Assembly: GCF_023953965.1 (NCBI RefSeq)
Contig: NZ_JAMLIX010000001.1
Location: forward strand, 1,426,501-1,490,500
DNA: 64,000 bases
Source: Bosea sp. (in: a-proteobacteria)
GTDB taxonomy: Bacteria > Pseudomonadota > Alphaproteobacteria > Rhizobiales > Beijerinckiaceae
Direction of reading: 5' to 3'
Both the position numbers and the translations under genes were made by a program. Shown in pieces: positions 18,685-28,995 of this stretch (position 1 is the first letter of the stretch; each line of letters starts with the position of its first letter). The notes beneath the pieces were generated by a model. The model saw only the letters and a program-made list of their open reading frames with translations. It was not told the DNA's origin and did no database searches.

Positions 18685-19158
18685 GTGACGGGCGACGACA
18701 TCTTCCAGGTCGCGCGCATCGCGCCGGCCGGCGCCGACACGGTGTATGGCCTCGTCGCCATGCTGCACCCCGAGGTCACGCCGGAGGGGTGGGCAGCCTT
18801 CGTGCGCGGCAATTCGCAGGACGGCACGCAGCCGCGCGGCGTCTTCGCGCTCAGCGACGCGCGCGCCGTGCCGCATGCCGTCTTCGCCTTCCGCGTCGCG
18901 CCCACGCTGGAAGGCGGCACCGCGCTGGAAATCTCCGAGCTCGCGATGCTGCGCCTGCCGGGCACCTGCCTCGTCCATGCCCTGCTGCGCTTCGCCAACG
19001 AGCTCGCGATCGAGCTCAACCTGCCGCGGATCGCGATCTCGCTCGAGCGTTCGGCCGCCTGGCCGCAGGACCACGACGCGCTGCGGCGCCAGGGTTTCCA
19101 GGTCGAGCGGATGATGGTGCTCGGCCGGGCGAGGCTTTCGCCGGCGGCCTGCAATTGA
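18685..19158 (+). CDS. Conserved hypothetical protein, possibly GNAT-like
   Basis: About 157 residues. The frame opens upstream at ATG 18628, but that codon overlaps the FNR box and lacks a ribosome-binding site. GTG 18685 follows GGAGAG with good spacing and is preferred. The sequence has an alternating beta/alpha pattern (TALEISELAMLRLP, NLPRIAISLERSAAWP, ALRRQGFQVERMMVLG) reminiscent of an acetyltransferase fold, but I cannot point to an acetyl-CoA loop. It is divergent from the FNR-like regulator and downstream of its box, so microaerobic control is possible. Confidence 0.6.
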   Translation: MTGDDIFQVARIAPAGADTVYGLVAMLHPEVTPEGWAAFVRGNSQDGTQPRGVFALSDARAVPHAVFAFRVAPTLEGGTALEISELAMLRLPGTCLVHALLRFANELAIELNLPRIAISLERSAAWPQDHDALRRQGFQVERMMVLGRARLSPAACN

Positions 19159-19379
19159 CCTGCCTCAAACCGGGCCGGGCTCCGGCCCGACCGGACTAAA
19201 GTATCATCGTCGCGGCCCTTCCGAGCCGGCTCCGCGCCCGGCCGACCGTCTATCCCAGCCGCTTTTCTTTCAATAAACTGAAAACAAGGCAGCCTGGGGT
19301 TTCCGCCCGCGGAGCTACCGATGCGACGGAGCCGCTCGCCGCCCTCAAGCAGGGCGCAGCGGCGTTCAGGGAGACTTCC

Positions 19380-20972
19380 ATGAAGAGAATTCTGTTGGCG
19401 ACGCTGTCGGCCGCCGCGCTGACGGCGGCGCAGCCGCTGATGGCCAAGACGCTGGTCTATTGCTCGGAGGGCAGCCCCGAGAATTTCGCGCCGAGCGTCA
19501 ACACCACCGGCACGTCCTTCGACGCGAACACCCAGATCTACGATACCATCGTCCAGTTCGAGCGCGGCGGCACCAAGGTCCAGCCGGCACTCGCCGAGAA
19601 ATGGGACATCTCGCCGGATGGGCTGACCTACACCTTCCACTTGCGCAAGGGCGTGAAGTGGCACTCCAACAAGAACTTCAAGCCGACGCGCGACTTCAAC
19701 GCCGACGACATCATGTTCATGATCGAGCGGCAATGGAAGGAAGACCATCCGTTCTTCAAGGTGACCAGCTCCAACCACTCCTATTTCAACGACATGGGCA
19801 TGCCCAAGCTGTTGAAATCGGTCGAGAAGGTCGATGACTACACCGTCAGGTTCACGCTGAACCAGCCCGAGGCGCCCTTCCTCTCCGACCTCGCCATGCA
19901 ATATGCCAGCGTGCAGTCGAAGGAATATGCCGACGCCATGCTGAAGGCCGGCACGCCCGAGAAGCTCGACCAGGACCCGATCGGCACCGGTGCATTCCAG
20001 CTGGTGCAGTACCAGAAGGACGCGATCATCCGCTACAAGGCCTTCCCCGACTACTGGGCCGGCAAGGCCAAGATCGACGACCTCGTCTTCGCGATCACGC
20101 CCGACGCCTCGGTGCGCTGGGCCAAGCTGCAGAAGGGCGAATGCCATGTCATGCCCTATCCGAACCCGGCCGATCTCGACGCGATGAAGAAGGACGCCAA
20201 TGTCCAGATCCTGGAGCAGCCGGGCCTGAACATCGGCTATCTCGCCTACAACACCACCAAGAAGCCGTTCGACGACGTCAAGGTGCGCCGCGCCATCAAC
20301 AAGGCGATCAACAAGCAGGCGATCATCGACGCGGTCTATCTCTCCAGCGGCATCGCCGCGGTGAACCCGATCCCGCCCTCGATGTGGTCCTATAACGAGA
20401 CGATCAAGGACGATCCCTACGATCCGGCGGCGGCCAAGAAGGAACTGGCCGAGGCCGGCTATCCGAACGGGCTCGAGATCGACCTCTGGGCAATGCCGGT
20501 GCAGCGCCCGTACAACCCGAACGCCAGGCGCATCGCCGAGCTGATGCAGGCGGACCTCGCCAAGGTCGGCGTCAAGGCCGAGATCAAGAGCTTCGAATGG
20601 GGCGAGTACCGCAAGCGCATGCAGGCGGGCGAGCACCAGACCGGCATGCTCGGCTGGACCGGCGACAACGGCGATCCGGACAACTTCCTGCACACGCTGC
20701 TCGGCTGCGATTCGGCCAAGACCAACGGCTCGAACGTCGCCAAGTTCTGCTATGGGCCTTTCGAGGAGCTGGTGACCAAGGCCAAGACCGTGACCGACCA
20801 GGCCGAGCGCGAGAGGCTCTACCGGCAGGCGCAGGTGGTGTTCAAGGAGCAGTCGCCCTGGTTCACCATCGCCCATGCGGTCCAGCTCAAGCCGGTCCGC
20901 AAGGAGGTGAAGGACTTCAAGCTCTCGCCGTTCAGCCGCCATACCTTCTACGGCGTCGACATCGGCAACTGA
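19380..20972 (+). CDS. Family 5 ABC substrate-binding protein (DppA-like)
   Basis: Periplasmic dipeptide/oligopeptide-type binding protein of 530 residues with a Sec signal peptide (MKRILLATLSAAALTAAQPL, cleavage near MAK). Family features: VYCSEGSPENFAPS, AEKWDISPDGLTYTFHLRKG, DPIGTGAFQLVQYQ, YWAGKAKIDDL and GWTGDNGDPDNFL, the last typical of DppA. The ATG follows AGGGAGA. First gene of a complete five-gene system with two permeases and two ATPases, separated from the permeases by an intercistronic hairpin that probably keeps binding-protein mRNA more abundant. The exact peptide specificity is unknown. Confidence 0.94.
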   Translation: MKRILLATLSAAALTAAQPLMAKTLVYCSEGSPENFAPSVNTTGTSFDANTQIYDTIVQFERGGTKVQPALAEKWDISPDGLTYTFHLRKGVKWHSNKNFKPTRDFNADDIMFMIERQWKEDHPFFKVTSSNHSYFNDMGMPKLLKSVEKVDDYTVRFTLNQPEAPFLSDLAMQYASVQSKEYADAMLKAGTPEKLDQDPIGTGAFQLVQYQKDAIIRYKAFPDYWAGKAKIDDLVFAITPDASVRWAKLQKGECHVMPYPNPADLDAMKKDANVQILEQPGLNIGYLAYNTTKKPFDDVKVRRAINKAINKQAIIDAVYLSSGIAAVNPIPPSMWSYNETIKDDPYDPAAAKKELAEAGYPNGLEIDLWAMPVQRPYNPNARRIAELMQADLAKVGVKAEIKSFEWGEYRKRMQAGEHQTGMLGWTGDNGDPDNFLHTLLGCDSAKTNGSNVAKFCYGPFEELVTKAKTVTDQAERERLYRQAQVVFKEQSPWFTIAHAVQLKPVRKEVKDFKLSPFSRHTFYGVDIGN

Positions 20973-20983
20973 GCCGCCGCGCC

Positions 20984-21007
20984 GGCCGCGCCCGGACGGG
21001 CGCGGCC
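20984..21007 (+). promoter_or_regulatory. Intercistronic hairpin after the DppA-like gene
   Basis: GGCCGCGCCC (20984-20993) and GGGCGCGGCC (20998-21007) form a perfect 10-bp stem with a GGAC loop, 12 bp after the stop codon and about 105 bp before the DppB-like start. No U-tract follows. Hairpins here commonly protect the 5' cistron from 3' decay and give excess binding protein over permease. Confidence 0.6.
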
Positions 21008-21112
21008 GATGCCTGCCCGACGGCGCCGCCGCGTTCCCGAACCGGCCGCGCGACAGGGCCATGAATCCAAGCGACGCGTCGGTCCGTGACGCCCGGCCGG
21101 AAACACTGAACC

Positions 21113-22123
21113 ATGCTGCGCTTCATCTTCACCCGGCTGAGCCTGATCGTCCCGACCTTCATCGGCATCACGCTGCTCGCCTTCTTCCTCGTGCGCCTCG
21201 TCCCCGGCGATCCGATCGAGACCATGGCCGGCGAGCGCGGCATCGATGCCGCCCGCCACGCGCAGCTTTTGACCGAATACGGCCTCGACCGGCCGCTGCT
21301 CGTCCAGTACGGCAAATATATCGAGCGCGTCGTGCAGGGCGATCTCGGCAAGTCGATCGTCACCCGCGAGAACGTGCTGACCGAGTTCGGCCAGCTCTTC
21401 CCGGCGACGATCGAGCTCGCGCTTTCCGCCATCCTGATCGCGCTGATCATCGGGCTGCCGGCCGGCGTCATCGCCGCGGTGAAGCGCAACTCGATCTTCG
21501 ACCATGGCGTGATGGGCGTCTCGCTCACCGGCTATTCGATGCCGATCTTCTGGTGGGGGCTCCTGCTGATCCTGCTGTTCTCGGTGCAGCTCGGCATCAC
21601 CCCGGTCTCGGGGCGCATCGCGGTGCAGTATTTCATCGAGCCGGTCACCGGCTTCCTGACCATCGACAGCCTGCTGGCGGGCGACATCGACGCCTTCCGG
21701 TCGGCGCTGTCGCATCTTATCCTGCCGGCGATCGTGCTCGGCACGGTGCCGCTCGCGGTCATCGCCCGCATGACCCGCTCGGCGATGCTGGAGGTGCTGG
21801 GCGAGGATTATATCCGCACCGCCCGCGCCAAGGGCATGGCGCCGGTCCGGGTCGTGGCGCTGCACGCGCTGCGCAACGCGCTGATCCCGATCGTCACCGT
21901 CATCGGCCTCCAGGTCGGCGCGCTGTTCACCGGCGCGATCCTGACCGAGACGATCTTCTCCTGGCCCGGCGTCGGCAAATGGCTGATCGAGGCGATCAGC
22001 CGGCGCGACTATCCCGTCCTGCAGGGCGGAACCCTGCTGCTCGGCGTAGTGGTGATGAGCGTCAACCTCGTCGTCGACCTGCTCTACGGCCTGATCAACC
22101 CGCGCATCAGGCACGCCCGATGA
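21113..22123 (+). CDS. Peptide-type ABC transporter permease (DppB-like)
   Basis: Inner-membrane permease of 336 residues. N-terminus LRFIFTRLSLIVPTFIGITL, then FLVRLVPGDPIE, the EAA loop TARAKGMAPVRVVALHALRN and the C-terminal LVVDLLYGLINPRIRHAR, all DppB signatures. It overlaps the next gene by ATGA. Second gene of the 19380-25032 operon. Confidence 0.95.
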   Translation: MLRFIFTRLSLIVPTFIGITLLAFFLVRLVPGDPIETMAGERGIDAARHAQLLTEYGLDRPLLVQYGKYIERVVQGDLGKSIVTRENVLTEFGQLFPATIELALSAILIALIIGLPAGVIAAVKRNSIFDHGVMGVSLTGYSMPIFWWGLLLILLFSVQLGITPVSGRIAVQYFIEPVTGFLTIDSLLAGDIDAFRSALSHLILPAIVLGTVPLAVIARMTRSAMLEVLGEDYIRTARAKGMAPVRVVALHALRNALIPIVTVIGLQVGALFTGAILTETIFSWPGVGKWLIEAISRRDYPVLQGGTLLLGVVVMSVNLVVDLLYGLINPRIRHAR

Positions 22124-23028
22124 CCAGCCCCATGAGCACCGAGACCCTTGCCTCCCCGGCCATCGCGCCGCCGCACCCCTTGCGCGAGTTCTGGAGCTAT
22201 TTCAGCGCCAATCGCGGCGCCGTCGCCGGCCTCGTCGTGATCGTGCTGGTGCTGCTCTGCGCACTGTTCGCGCCCTGGATCGCGCCGCACGACCCGAACC
22301 TCACCAACAACGCGGTCTTCCTCAAGCCGCCCTTCTGGCAGGAGGGCGGCTCGCTCTCCTATCCGCTCGGCACCGACGCGATCGGCCGCGACATCCTCTC
22401 GCGGCTGCTGCATGGCGCCAGGCTCTCGCTGGTGATCGGCATCGCCGTCGTCGCGCTCGCCATCGTCGTCGGCGTCGTGCTCGGGCTGATCGCCGGCTAT
22501 TTCAAGGGCCTCGCCGACATCGCGATCATGCGGCTGATGGACATCCTGATGACGATGCCGAGCCTCCTGCTCGCCATCGTCATCGTCGCCATCCTCGGCC
22601 CCGGCCTGATGAACGCGATGCTCGCCGTCGCCATCGTCGTGCTGCCGCACTATGTCCGCATCACGCGCGCCGCCGTGATCGCGGAAGCCTCCAAGGACTA
22701 TGTCGTCGCCGCCAAGGTCTCGGGCGCGCAGACGGTCAGGCTGATGTTCTCCGAGATCCTGCCGAACTGCGCCGCGCCCCTGATCGTGCAGGCGACGCTC
22801 GGCGTCTCCACCGCGATCCTCGACGCGGCGGCGCTCGGCTTTCTCGGGCTCGGCGCCCAGCCACCGACGCCCGAATGGGGCACGATGCTGGCGGACGCGC
22901 GCGAATTCGTGCTGCGCGCCTGGTGGGTCGTCACCTTTCCGGGCCTCGCCATCCTCATCACCGTGCTCGCCTTCAACCTGCTCGGTGACGGCCTGCGCGA
23001 TGCGCTCGACCCCAAGCTGAAGCGCTGA
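22120..23028 (+). CDS. Peptide-type ABC transporter permease (DppC-like)
   Basis: Inner-membrane permease of 302 residues from the ATG at 22120, which overlaps the preceding stop; a second ATG at 22132 is possible. It has LGTDAIGRDILSRLLHGARLS, an EAA loop (AAKVSGAQTVRLMFSEILPN) and LGFLGLGAQPPTPEWG, hallmarks of DppC/OppC. It pairs with the DppB-like permease; the ATPases follow 4 bp downstream. Confidence 0.95.
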   Translation: MTSPMSTETLASPAIAPPHPLREFWSYFSANRGAVAGLVVIVLVLLCALFAPWIAPHDPNLTNNAVFLKPPFWQEGGSLSYPLGTDAIGRDILSRLLHGARLSLVIGIAVVALAIVVGVVLGLIAGYFKGLADIAIMRLMDILMTMPSLLLAIVIVAILGPGLMNAMLAVAIVVLPHYVRITRAAVIAEASKDYVVAAKVSGAQTVRLMFSEILPNCAAPLIVQATLGVSTAILDAAALGFLGLGAQPPTPEWGTMLADAREFVLRAWWVVTFPGLAILITVLAFNLLGDGLRDALDPKLKR

Positions 23029-23032
23029 TCCC

Positions 23033-24055
23033 ATGCCCCTGCTCGAAATCGAAAACCTCAGCGTCGAATTCCCGACCTCGCAGGGAACCTTGCGCGCCGT
23101 CGACCGCATCGACCTCACCCTCGACGAGGGCGAGGTGCTCGGCGTGGTCGGCGAATCCGGCTCCGGCAAGAGCGTCACCATGCTCGCGCTGATGGGGCTC
23201 GTCGGCTATCCCGGCCGCGTCCGCGCCGACAAGCTCAGCTTCGACGGCCGCGATCTCCTGACCATGTCCGCGCGCGAGCGGCGCCGCCTCACCGGCAAGG
23301 ACGTGGCGATGATCTTCCAGGAGCCGAGCACAAGCTTGAACCCCTGCTTCACCATCGGCTTCCAGCTCGCCGAGACGCTGAAGAAGCACGAGGGCATGGA
23401 CGGCAGGGCGGCGAGGCGCCGCGCGACAGAGCTTTTGGAGCAGGTCGGCATCCCGGCGCCGGAAAGCCGCCTCAAAGCCTATCCGCACCAGCTTTCGGGC
23501 GGCATGAACCAGCGCGTGATGATCGCCATGGCGATCGCCTGCAATCCGCGCCTGCTGATCGCCGACGAGCCGACGACCGCGCTCGACGTCACCATCCAGG
23601 CGCAGATCCTCGAGCTGCTGATGAGCTTGCAGCGCGAGCGCAACATGGCGCTCGTGCTGATCACCCACAACATGGGCGTCGTGGCGGAGACGGCGCAGCG
23701 CATCATGGTGATGTATGCCGGGCAGATCATGGAGGAGCGCAAGGTCGGCGCGCTGTTCTCCGATCCGCAGCATCCCTATTCCGCCGCCCTGCTCGCGGCC
23801 TTGCCGGAGCGCAGCGAGCATGCGAGCCGGCTCGCCACCATCCCCGGCATGGTGCCGGGCCTGAACGACCGGCCGAAGGGCTGCCTGTTCAGCCCGCGCT
23901 GCGCCTATGCGACCGAACATTCGCGCACCGTCCAGCCGGAGCTGCGCGACTGGAAGGACGGGCGCGTGCGCTGCCACTACCCGCTCGGCGATCCGCAGCG
24001 CGACGCCGAGCGCGCCCGCGACGAAGCCGGCCGGACGCAGGAGGCCGCGCGATGA
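23033..24055 (+). CDS. Peptide-type ABC transporter ATPase (DppD-like)
   Basis: Cytoplasmic ATPase of 340 residues. Walker A GESGSGKS, Q-loop FQEPSTSLNP, signature LSGGMNQRVMIAMAI, Walker B LLIADEPTTALD. The C-terminal oligopeptide-transporter domain carries GCLFSPRC, the cysteine-bearing motif seen in OppD/DppD. It starts 4 bp after the permease stop and overlaps the DppF-like gene by ATGA. It could also energise the ATPase-less system encoded on the other strand at 13-17.7 kb. Confidence 0.95.
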   Translation: MPLLEIENLSVEFPTSQGTLRAVDRIDLTLDEGEVLGVVGESGSGKSVTMLALMGLVGYPGRVRADKLSFDGRDLLTMSARERRRLTGKDVAMIFQEPSTSLNPCFTIGFQLAETLKKHEGMDGRAARRRATELLEQVGIPAPESRLKAYPHQLSGGMNQRVMIAMAIACNPRLLIADEPTTALDVTIQAQILELLMSLQRERNMALVLITHNMGVVAETAQRIMVMYAGQIMEERKVGALFSDPQHPYSAALLAALPERSEHASRLATIPGMVPGLNDRPKGCLFSPRCAYATEHSRTVQPELRDWKDGRVRCHYPLGDPQRDAERARDEAGRTQEAAR

Positions 24056-25032
24056 CCGCCCCCGTGATCGAAGCGCGCGAGCTGACGCAGGTCTATCCGG
24101 TCAGGCAGGGCCTCTTCCGACCGCCGGCGCAGCTGCAGGCGGTGAACAAGGTCTCCTTTTCGGTCGCGGCCGGACGCACGCTCGCCATCGTCGGCGAATC
24201 CGGCTGCGGGAAGTCGACGCTGGCGCGCATGGCGACGCTGATCGAGACGCCGACCTCGGGCGCGCTGACGCTCGATGGGCTCGACGCCGTCAACCCGCCC
24301 GCGTCCGAGCGCAGGCGGCTGCGCCGCACGGTGCAGTTCGTGTTCCAGAACCCGTACGGCTCGCTCAATCCGCGCAAGAAGATCGGCACGATCCTGGAGG
24401 AGCCGCTCAAGATCAACACCGACCTCTCCGCGGCCGAACGCACCGAGAAGGCGCGCGCGATGATGGCCAAGGTCGGCCTGCGCCCCGAGCATTATGCCCG
24501 CTATCCGCATATGTTCTCTGGCGGCCAGCGCCAGCGCATCGCGATCGCGCGTGCGCTGATCCTCTCGCCCAAGGTCGTGGTCGCGGACGAGCCGGTCTCG
24601 GCGCTCGACATCTCGATCCAGGCGCAGGTCCTGAACCTGCTCGCCGATCTCCAGGATGAATTGAAGCTCGCCTATCTGTTCATCTCGCACGACCTCAGCG
24701 TGGTGCGCCACATCGCCCATGACGTCATGGTGATGTATCTCGGAAACGCCATCGAGCACGGCCCGAAGGAGCGCATCTACGCCCGTCCCTTGCACCCCTA
24801 TACGCAGGCGCTGCTCGCCTCGACGCCGCGCGTCGATGCGGGCAAGCGCGAGCGCATCGTGCTGCGCGGCGAATTGCCCTCTCCGCTCGATCCGCCGAAG
24901 GGCTGCGTCTTCTCGACCCGCTGTCCCCATGTCACCGAGCGCTGCCGGGCCGAGCGTCCCGAGAAACGCGAGGTCGACGACCGGCATGTCGCCTGCCACT
25001 ATGCCGAGGATTTCCTCGCCAGGGCGGCGTAA
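24052..25032 (+). CDS. Peptide-type ABC transporter ATPase (DppF-like)
   Basis: Cytoplasmic ATPase of 326 residues. Walker A GESGCGKST, Q-loop FQNPYGSLNP, signature FSGGQRQRIAIARAL, Walker B VVVADEPVSALD, and a C-terminal GCVFSTRCPH motif. The overlap with the DppD-like gene implies coupled translation. It completes the five-gene peptide uptake system and is the last gene of the run. Confidence 0.95.
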   Translation: MTAPVIEARELTQVYPVRQGLFRPPAQLQAVNKVSFSVAAGRTLAIVGESGCGKSTLARMATLIETPTSGALTLDGLDAVNPPASERRRLRRTVQFVFQNPYGSLNPRKKIGTILEEPLKINTDLSAAERTEKARAMMAKVGLRPEHYARYPHMFSGGQRQRIAIARALILSPKVVVADEPVSALDISIQAQVLNLLADLQDELKLAYLFISHDLSVVRHIAHDVMVMYLGNAIEHGPKERIYARPLHPYTQALLASTPRVDAGKRERIVLRGELPSPLDPPKGCVFSTRCPHVTERCRAERPEKREVDDRHVACHYAEDFLARAA

Positions 25033-25134
25033 TCCGCACCGAGGACCCCAAAGGCCGGCCGTCGCGCCCGGATCATCTCTGGACGGGGTTGCGCTGTGTC
25101 GTCAGAATGCCGCCCGATTTGGCCGGGGGGCGTC

Positions 25135-25533
25135 ATGCGCATCGAAGCTGAGGGGATCAACCGTCATATCGGGGCGCGCCTGCGCCTGCTCCGCAAGAAG
25201 CGCGGCCTGAGCCAGGCGGATCTCGGGACGATCCTCGGCGTCTCGTTCCAGCAGATGGGGAATTACGAGAAAGGCAGGGATCGTCTGAGCGCGGCGGCGC
25301 TCTTCCTGCTGGCGCGCTTCCTGGAAACGAGCCCGGCGGCCTTCTTCGAGGGCCTGTCCCGAACGGATGCGGGCTTCGCCGAGGATCAGGCGAACTATGC
25401 GCCGGCGGCCGAGCTGCCGCCCCGGCCCGACCGGCTCGATGCCGCCTTCGGGCGAATCCGCTCGCAGCGGGAGCGCGCCCTGGCCGTGGCGATCGTCGAG
25501 ACGATCGCGCGCTGCGACGAGGGCCCGCCCTGA
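25135..25533 (+). CDS. XRE-family helix-turn-helix regulator
   Basis: Small DNA-binding protein of about 132 residues from ATG 25135, preceded by GGGGGG; an in-frame GTG at 25096 would add 13 residues. The HTH covers about residues 10-65 (IGARLRLLRKKRGLSQADLG, then GVSFQQMGNYEKGRDRLSAA), a layout common in alphaproteobacterial phage-repressor-like regulators. The C-terminal half is short and of unknown function. It lies 102 bp after the DppF-like gene on the same strand and might regulate the transporter, but no operator was recognised. Confidence 0.88.
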   Translation: MRIEAEGINRHIGARLRLLRKKRGLSQADLGTILGVSFQQMGNYEKGRDRLSAAALFLLARFLETSPAAFFEGLSRTDAGFAEDQANYAPAAELPPRPDRLDAAFGRIRSQRERALAVAIVETIARCDEGPP

Positions 25534-25563
25534 ACCCTCGCGGGCGCTTCGCGAGCCCGGCCG

Positions 25564-26493
<930 letters not shown>

Positions 26494-26720
26494 GGGGTTT
26501 GTCCGGTGGTGGGACCGTGGCCGGTTTGCCACGTTCGCGGCTGTTGCGGGTGCGGCGCGGGGAACAAGATTGCGCCGCGCCGGTTTGGAGCCTAGTCCTG
26601 CGCGGGATCGTCCCTGCCCTGACCGCTCGGGTCATCTGTTTGCAGGCTCTCCCCGGCGATACGAAGCGTTAAGATCTGATTCATCATAAAGGCTGTCTCC
26701 GGGCCGCTCTGGTGGAAGCT

Positions 26721-27317
26721 ATGAACAAGACCGTTTTCGTCGCACTGGCGCTGTCGGCCCTGCTGGGGGCGTGCCAGTACAAGAGCGTCAACGCGCCGGC
26801 GCTCTCGGCCCGCGACGCCGAATATATCGCGCTCGTGCCCAAGTTCGACACCTATCTGCCTTATCTGCCTTACGAGATCGCCGATCCGACCGGCCAGCCG
26901 CCCGGTACGATCTATATCGATACCAGGGAGAAGTTCCTCTATCTCGTGCTGCCGAACAAGAAGGCGATCCGCTACGGCGTCGCCACCGGCGACGAAGCCT
27001 ATGGCTGGACCGGCGAGGCCGTGGTCCAGCGCAAGGCCGAATGGCCGCGCTGGACGCCGCCGGCCGAGATGGTGAAGCGCTGGCCGCATCTGAAGCCCGT
27101 CGCCGGCGGCATGAACGGCGGGCCGGAGAACCCGCTCGGCGCGCGCGCGCTCTACCTCTACCAGAACGGCCACGACACGCTCTACCGCATCCACGGCACC
27201 AACGAGCCGGAGACGATCGGCCGTTCGGCCTCCTCGGGCTGCATCCGGATGCGCAATATCGACGTGATCGACCTCTACAACCGCGTCCCGGCGGGCGCCA
27301 GGGTCGTCGTCGTCTGA
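26721..27317 (+). CDS. L,D-transpeptidase (YkuD) lipoprotein
   Basis: Cell-wall enzyme of 198 residues that forms 3-3 peptidoglycan cross-links or attaches proteins to peptidoglycan. The lipoprotein signal MNKTVFVALALSALLGAC places the lipidated Cys at residue 18. The YkuD domain carries the catalytic pattern HGTNEPETIGRSASSGCIRM, with His and Cys present. The ATG at 26721 follows GGTGGA; an in-frame GTG at 26712 is less likely. It is a single-gene unit. Confidence 0.92.
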   Translation: MNKTVFVALALSALLGACQYKSVNAPALSARDAEYIALVPKFDTYLPYLPYEIADPTGQPPGTIYIDTREKFLYLVLPNKKAIRYGVATGDEAYGWTGEAVVQRKAEWPRWTPPAEMVKRWPHLKPVAGGMNGGPENPLGARALYLYQNGHDTLYRIHGTNEPETIGRSASSGCIRMRNIDVIDLYNRVPAGARVVVV

Positions 27318-27345
27318 GCCTCGCCTTTCGGGCGCGGCGCAGACG

Positions 27346-27379
27346 AAAAAAGACCGGCGGGAAGGGTTCCGCGCCGGTC
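27346..27379 (-). terminator. Rho-independent terminator on the minus strand
   Basis: GACCGGCG (27352-27359) and CGCCGGTC (27372-27379) form a perfect 8-bp stem with a 12-nt loop. On the minus strand it is followed by six Ts (the A run at 27346-27351). It lies about 120 bp past the stop of the aminotransferase gene and would also face the end of the convergent transpeptidase gene. Confidence 0.8.
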
Positions 27380-27499
27380 AGTCGAGTGGGTCTCGAGGGG
27401 TGGTTCCAGTCGTTGAAACCAGGGCTGGGAGCGCCGGGCCATCCGGCCTTGCGCGCGTCGCCGTGCTTCCTCAACGCAGATCAGGCCCGCCGGTTCCAG

Positions 27500-28876
27500 T
27501 CAGGCCATAAGGCCCTCGGCCCTGGCCCAGTTCAGGGTCTTGTCGAGGGCGCGCTCGCAGCGGTCGAACATCTCCTCGATCTCGGCCTCGGTGATCACCA
27601 GCGGTGGGCAGAAGGCGAGGCGGTCGCCCATGGCGCGGGTGATCAGGCCCTCGTCCAGCGCGAAGGAGACGGCCCTGGGGCCGACGCCCTTCTTCGCCTC
27701 GAAGGCGGCCTTGGTACGCTTGTCACTGACGAGCTCGATGCCGCCGATCAGGCCGACGCCGCGCGCCTCGCCGACGAGCGGATGCTCGGCGAGCCGGTTC
27801 AGCCGGCGCAGGAAGGTCGGGGCGACCCGGGCGACGTGATCGACGATCTTCTCGCGCTCATAGATCTCCAGCGTCTTGACCGCGATGGCGCAGCCGACCG
27901 GGTGGCCGGCATAGGTGTTGCCGTGGCCGAAGACGCCGATCTTGCGGCTCTGGTCGACGAGGACATCGTAGATCCTCTCGTTCATCATCACCGCGCTGAG
28001 CGGGAAATAGGCCGAGGTGATCTGCTTGGCGAGCGAGATCGAATCGGCCGCCATGCCGTAGGTCTGCGTGCCGAACATCTTGCCGGTGCGGCCGAAGCCG
28101 GTGATGACCTCGTCCGAGATGAACAGGATGTCGTATTTCGCCAGGACCGCGTTGATCTTCTCGAAATAGCCCTCCGGCGGGGTGATCGCGCCGCCGGCGC
28201 CCATCACCGGCTCGGCGATGAAGGCGGCGACGGTGTCCGGCCCCTCGCGCAGGATCATCTCCTCGAGCTCGGCGGCGAGACGGGCGGAAAAATCCTGCTC
28301 GCTCTCGCCGGCTTCGGCGAAACGGTAGTGATGCGGGCAGGAGGTGTGCAGGATGCCGGGCAGCGGCAGGTCGAAATCGATATGATTGTTGGGCAGGCCG
28401 GTCAGCGAGGCGGTGGCGACGGTGACGCCGTGATAGCCCTTCAGCCGCGAAATGATCTTCTTCTTCCGCGGCCGGCCCAGCGCGTTGTTGAGATACCAGA
28501 CGATCTTGACCTGGGTGTCGTTGGCGTCGGAGCCGGAGGTGCCGTAGAACACCTTGGAGATCGGGACGGGAGCGATCTCCTTGAGCTTCTCGGCGAGCTC
28601 GATCGCCGGATCATGGCTGCGCCCGGTGAAGATATGGGTGAAGGGCAGCTTCCGCAGCTGCGCGGCGGCGGTCTCGATCAGCTCCTCGTTGGAGTAGCCG
28701 AGGCTGGTGCACCACAGCCCCGCCATGCCCTCGATATATTCCTTGCCGGTGGTGTCGTAGACATGGATGCCCTTGCCGCTCTCCAGCACCAGCGGCCCGG
28801 TTTCGCGATGGGTCGCGAGGTTGGTGTAGGGGTGGACGAGGGTCTCGATATCCCGGACGGCCAGATTGGTCAGCAT
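27500..28876 (-). CDS. Class III aminotransferase (omega-amino acid--pyruvate/diamine type)
   Basis: PLP enzyme of 458 residues, the usual length for omega-transaminases, moving an amino group from an omega-amino acid, amine or polyamine to pyruvate or another oxo acid. Visible: FYGTSGSDANDTQVK (phosphate site), GYHG, DEVITGFGRTGKMFG (PLP ring Asp), the lysine in SLAKQITSAYFPLSA, and FGHGNTYAGHPVG. The substrate is not readable. A MarR regulator gene lies 120 bp upstream on the same strand, and a hairpin terminator follows. Confidence 0.9.
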   Translation of the reverse strand: MLTNLAVRDIETLVHPYTNLATHRETGPLVLESGKGIHVYDTTGKEYIEGMAGLWCTSLGYSNEELIETAAAQLRKLPFTHIFTGRSHDPAIELAEKLKEIAPVPISKVFYGTSGSDANDTQVKIVWYLNNALGRPRKKKIISRLKGYHGVTVATASLTGLPNNHIDFDLPLPGILHTSCPHHYRFAEAGESEQDFSARLAAELEEMILREGPDTVAAFIAEPVMGAGGAITPPEGYFEKINAVLAKYDILFISDEVITGFGRTGKMFGTQTYGMAADSISLAKQITSAYFPLSAVMMNERIYDVLVDQSRKIGVFGHGNTYAGHPVGCAIAVKTLEIYEREKIVDHVARVAPTFLRRLNRLAEHPLVGEARGVGLIGGIELVSDKRTKAAFEAKKGVGPRAVSFALDEGLITRAMGDRLAFCPPLVITEAEIEEMFDRCERALDKTLNWARAEGLMA

Positions 28877-28995
28877 GATGAGCGGCTCCGTGCCTGTTCA
28901 ATATCCGCGCCAGGATACGCCGATCCGGGCGCAAGGATTGAGCGATTTCGAGGCAAGGGACGGTCGATCCTGCCGCCGGCCCGTGCCGGCGCCGC

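Noticed and set aside
19171..19189. Terminator hairpin CGGGCCGG-GCT-CCGGCCCG after the small gene at 18685
   Set aside because: The stem is perfect, but no T run follows on either strand; evidence is insufficient to call a terminator.
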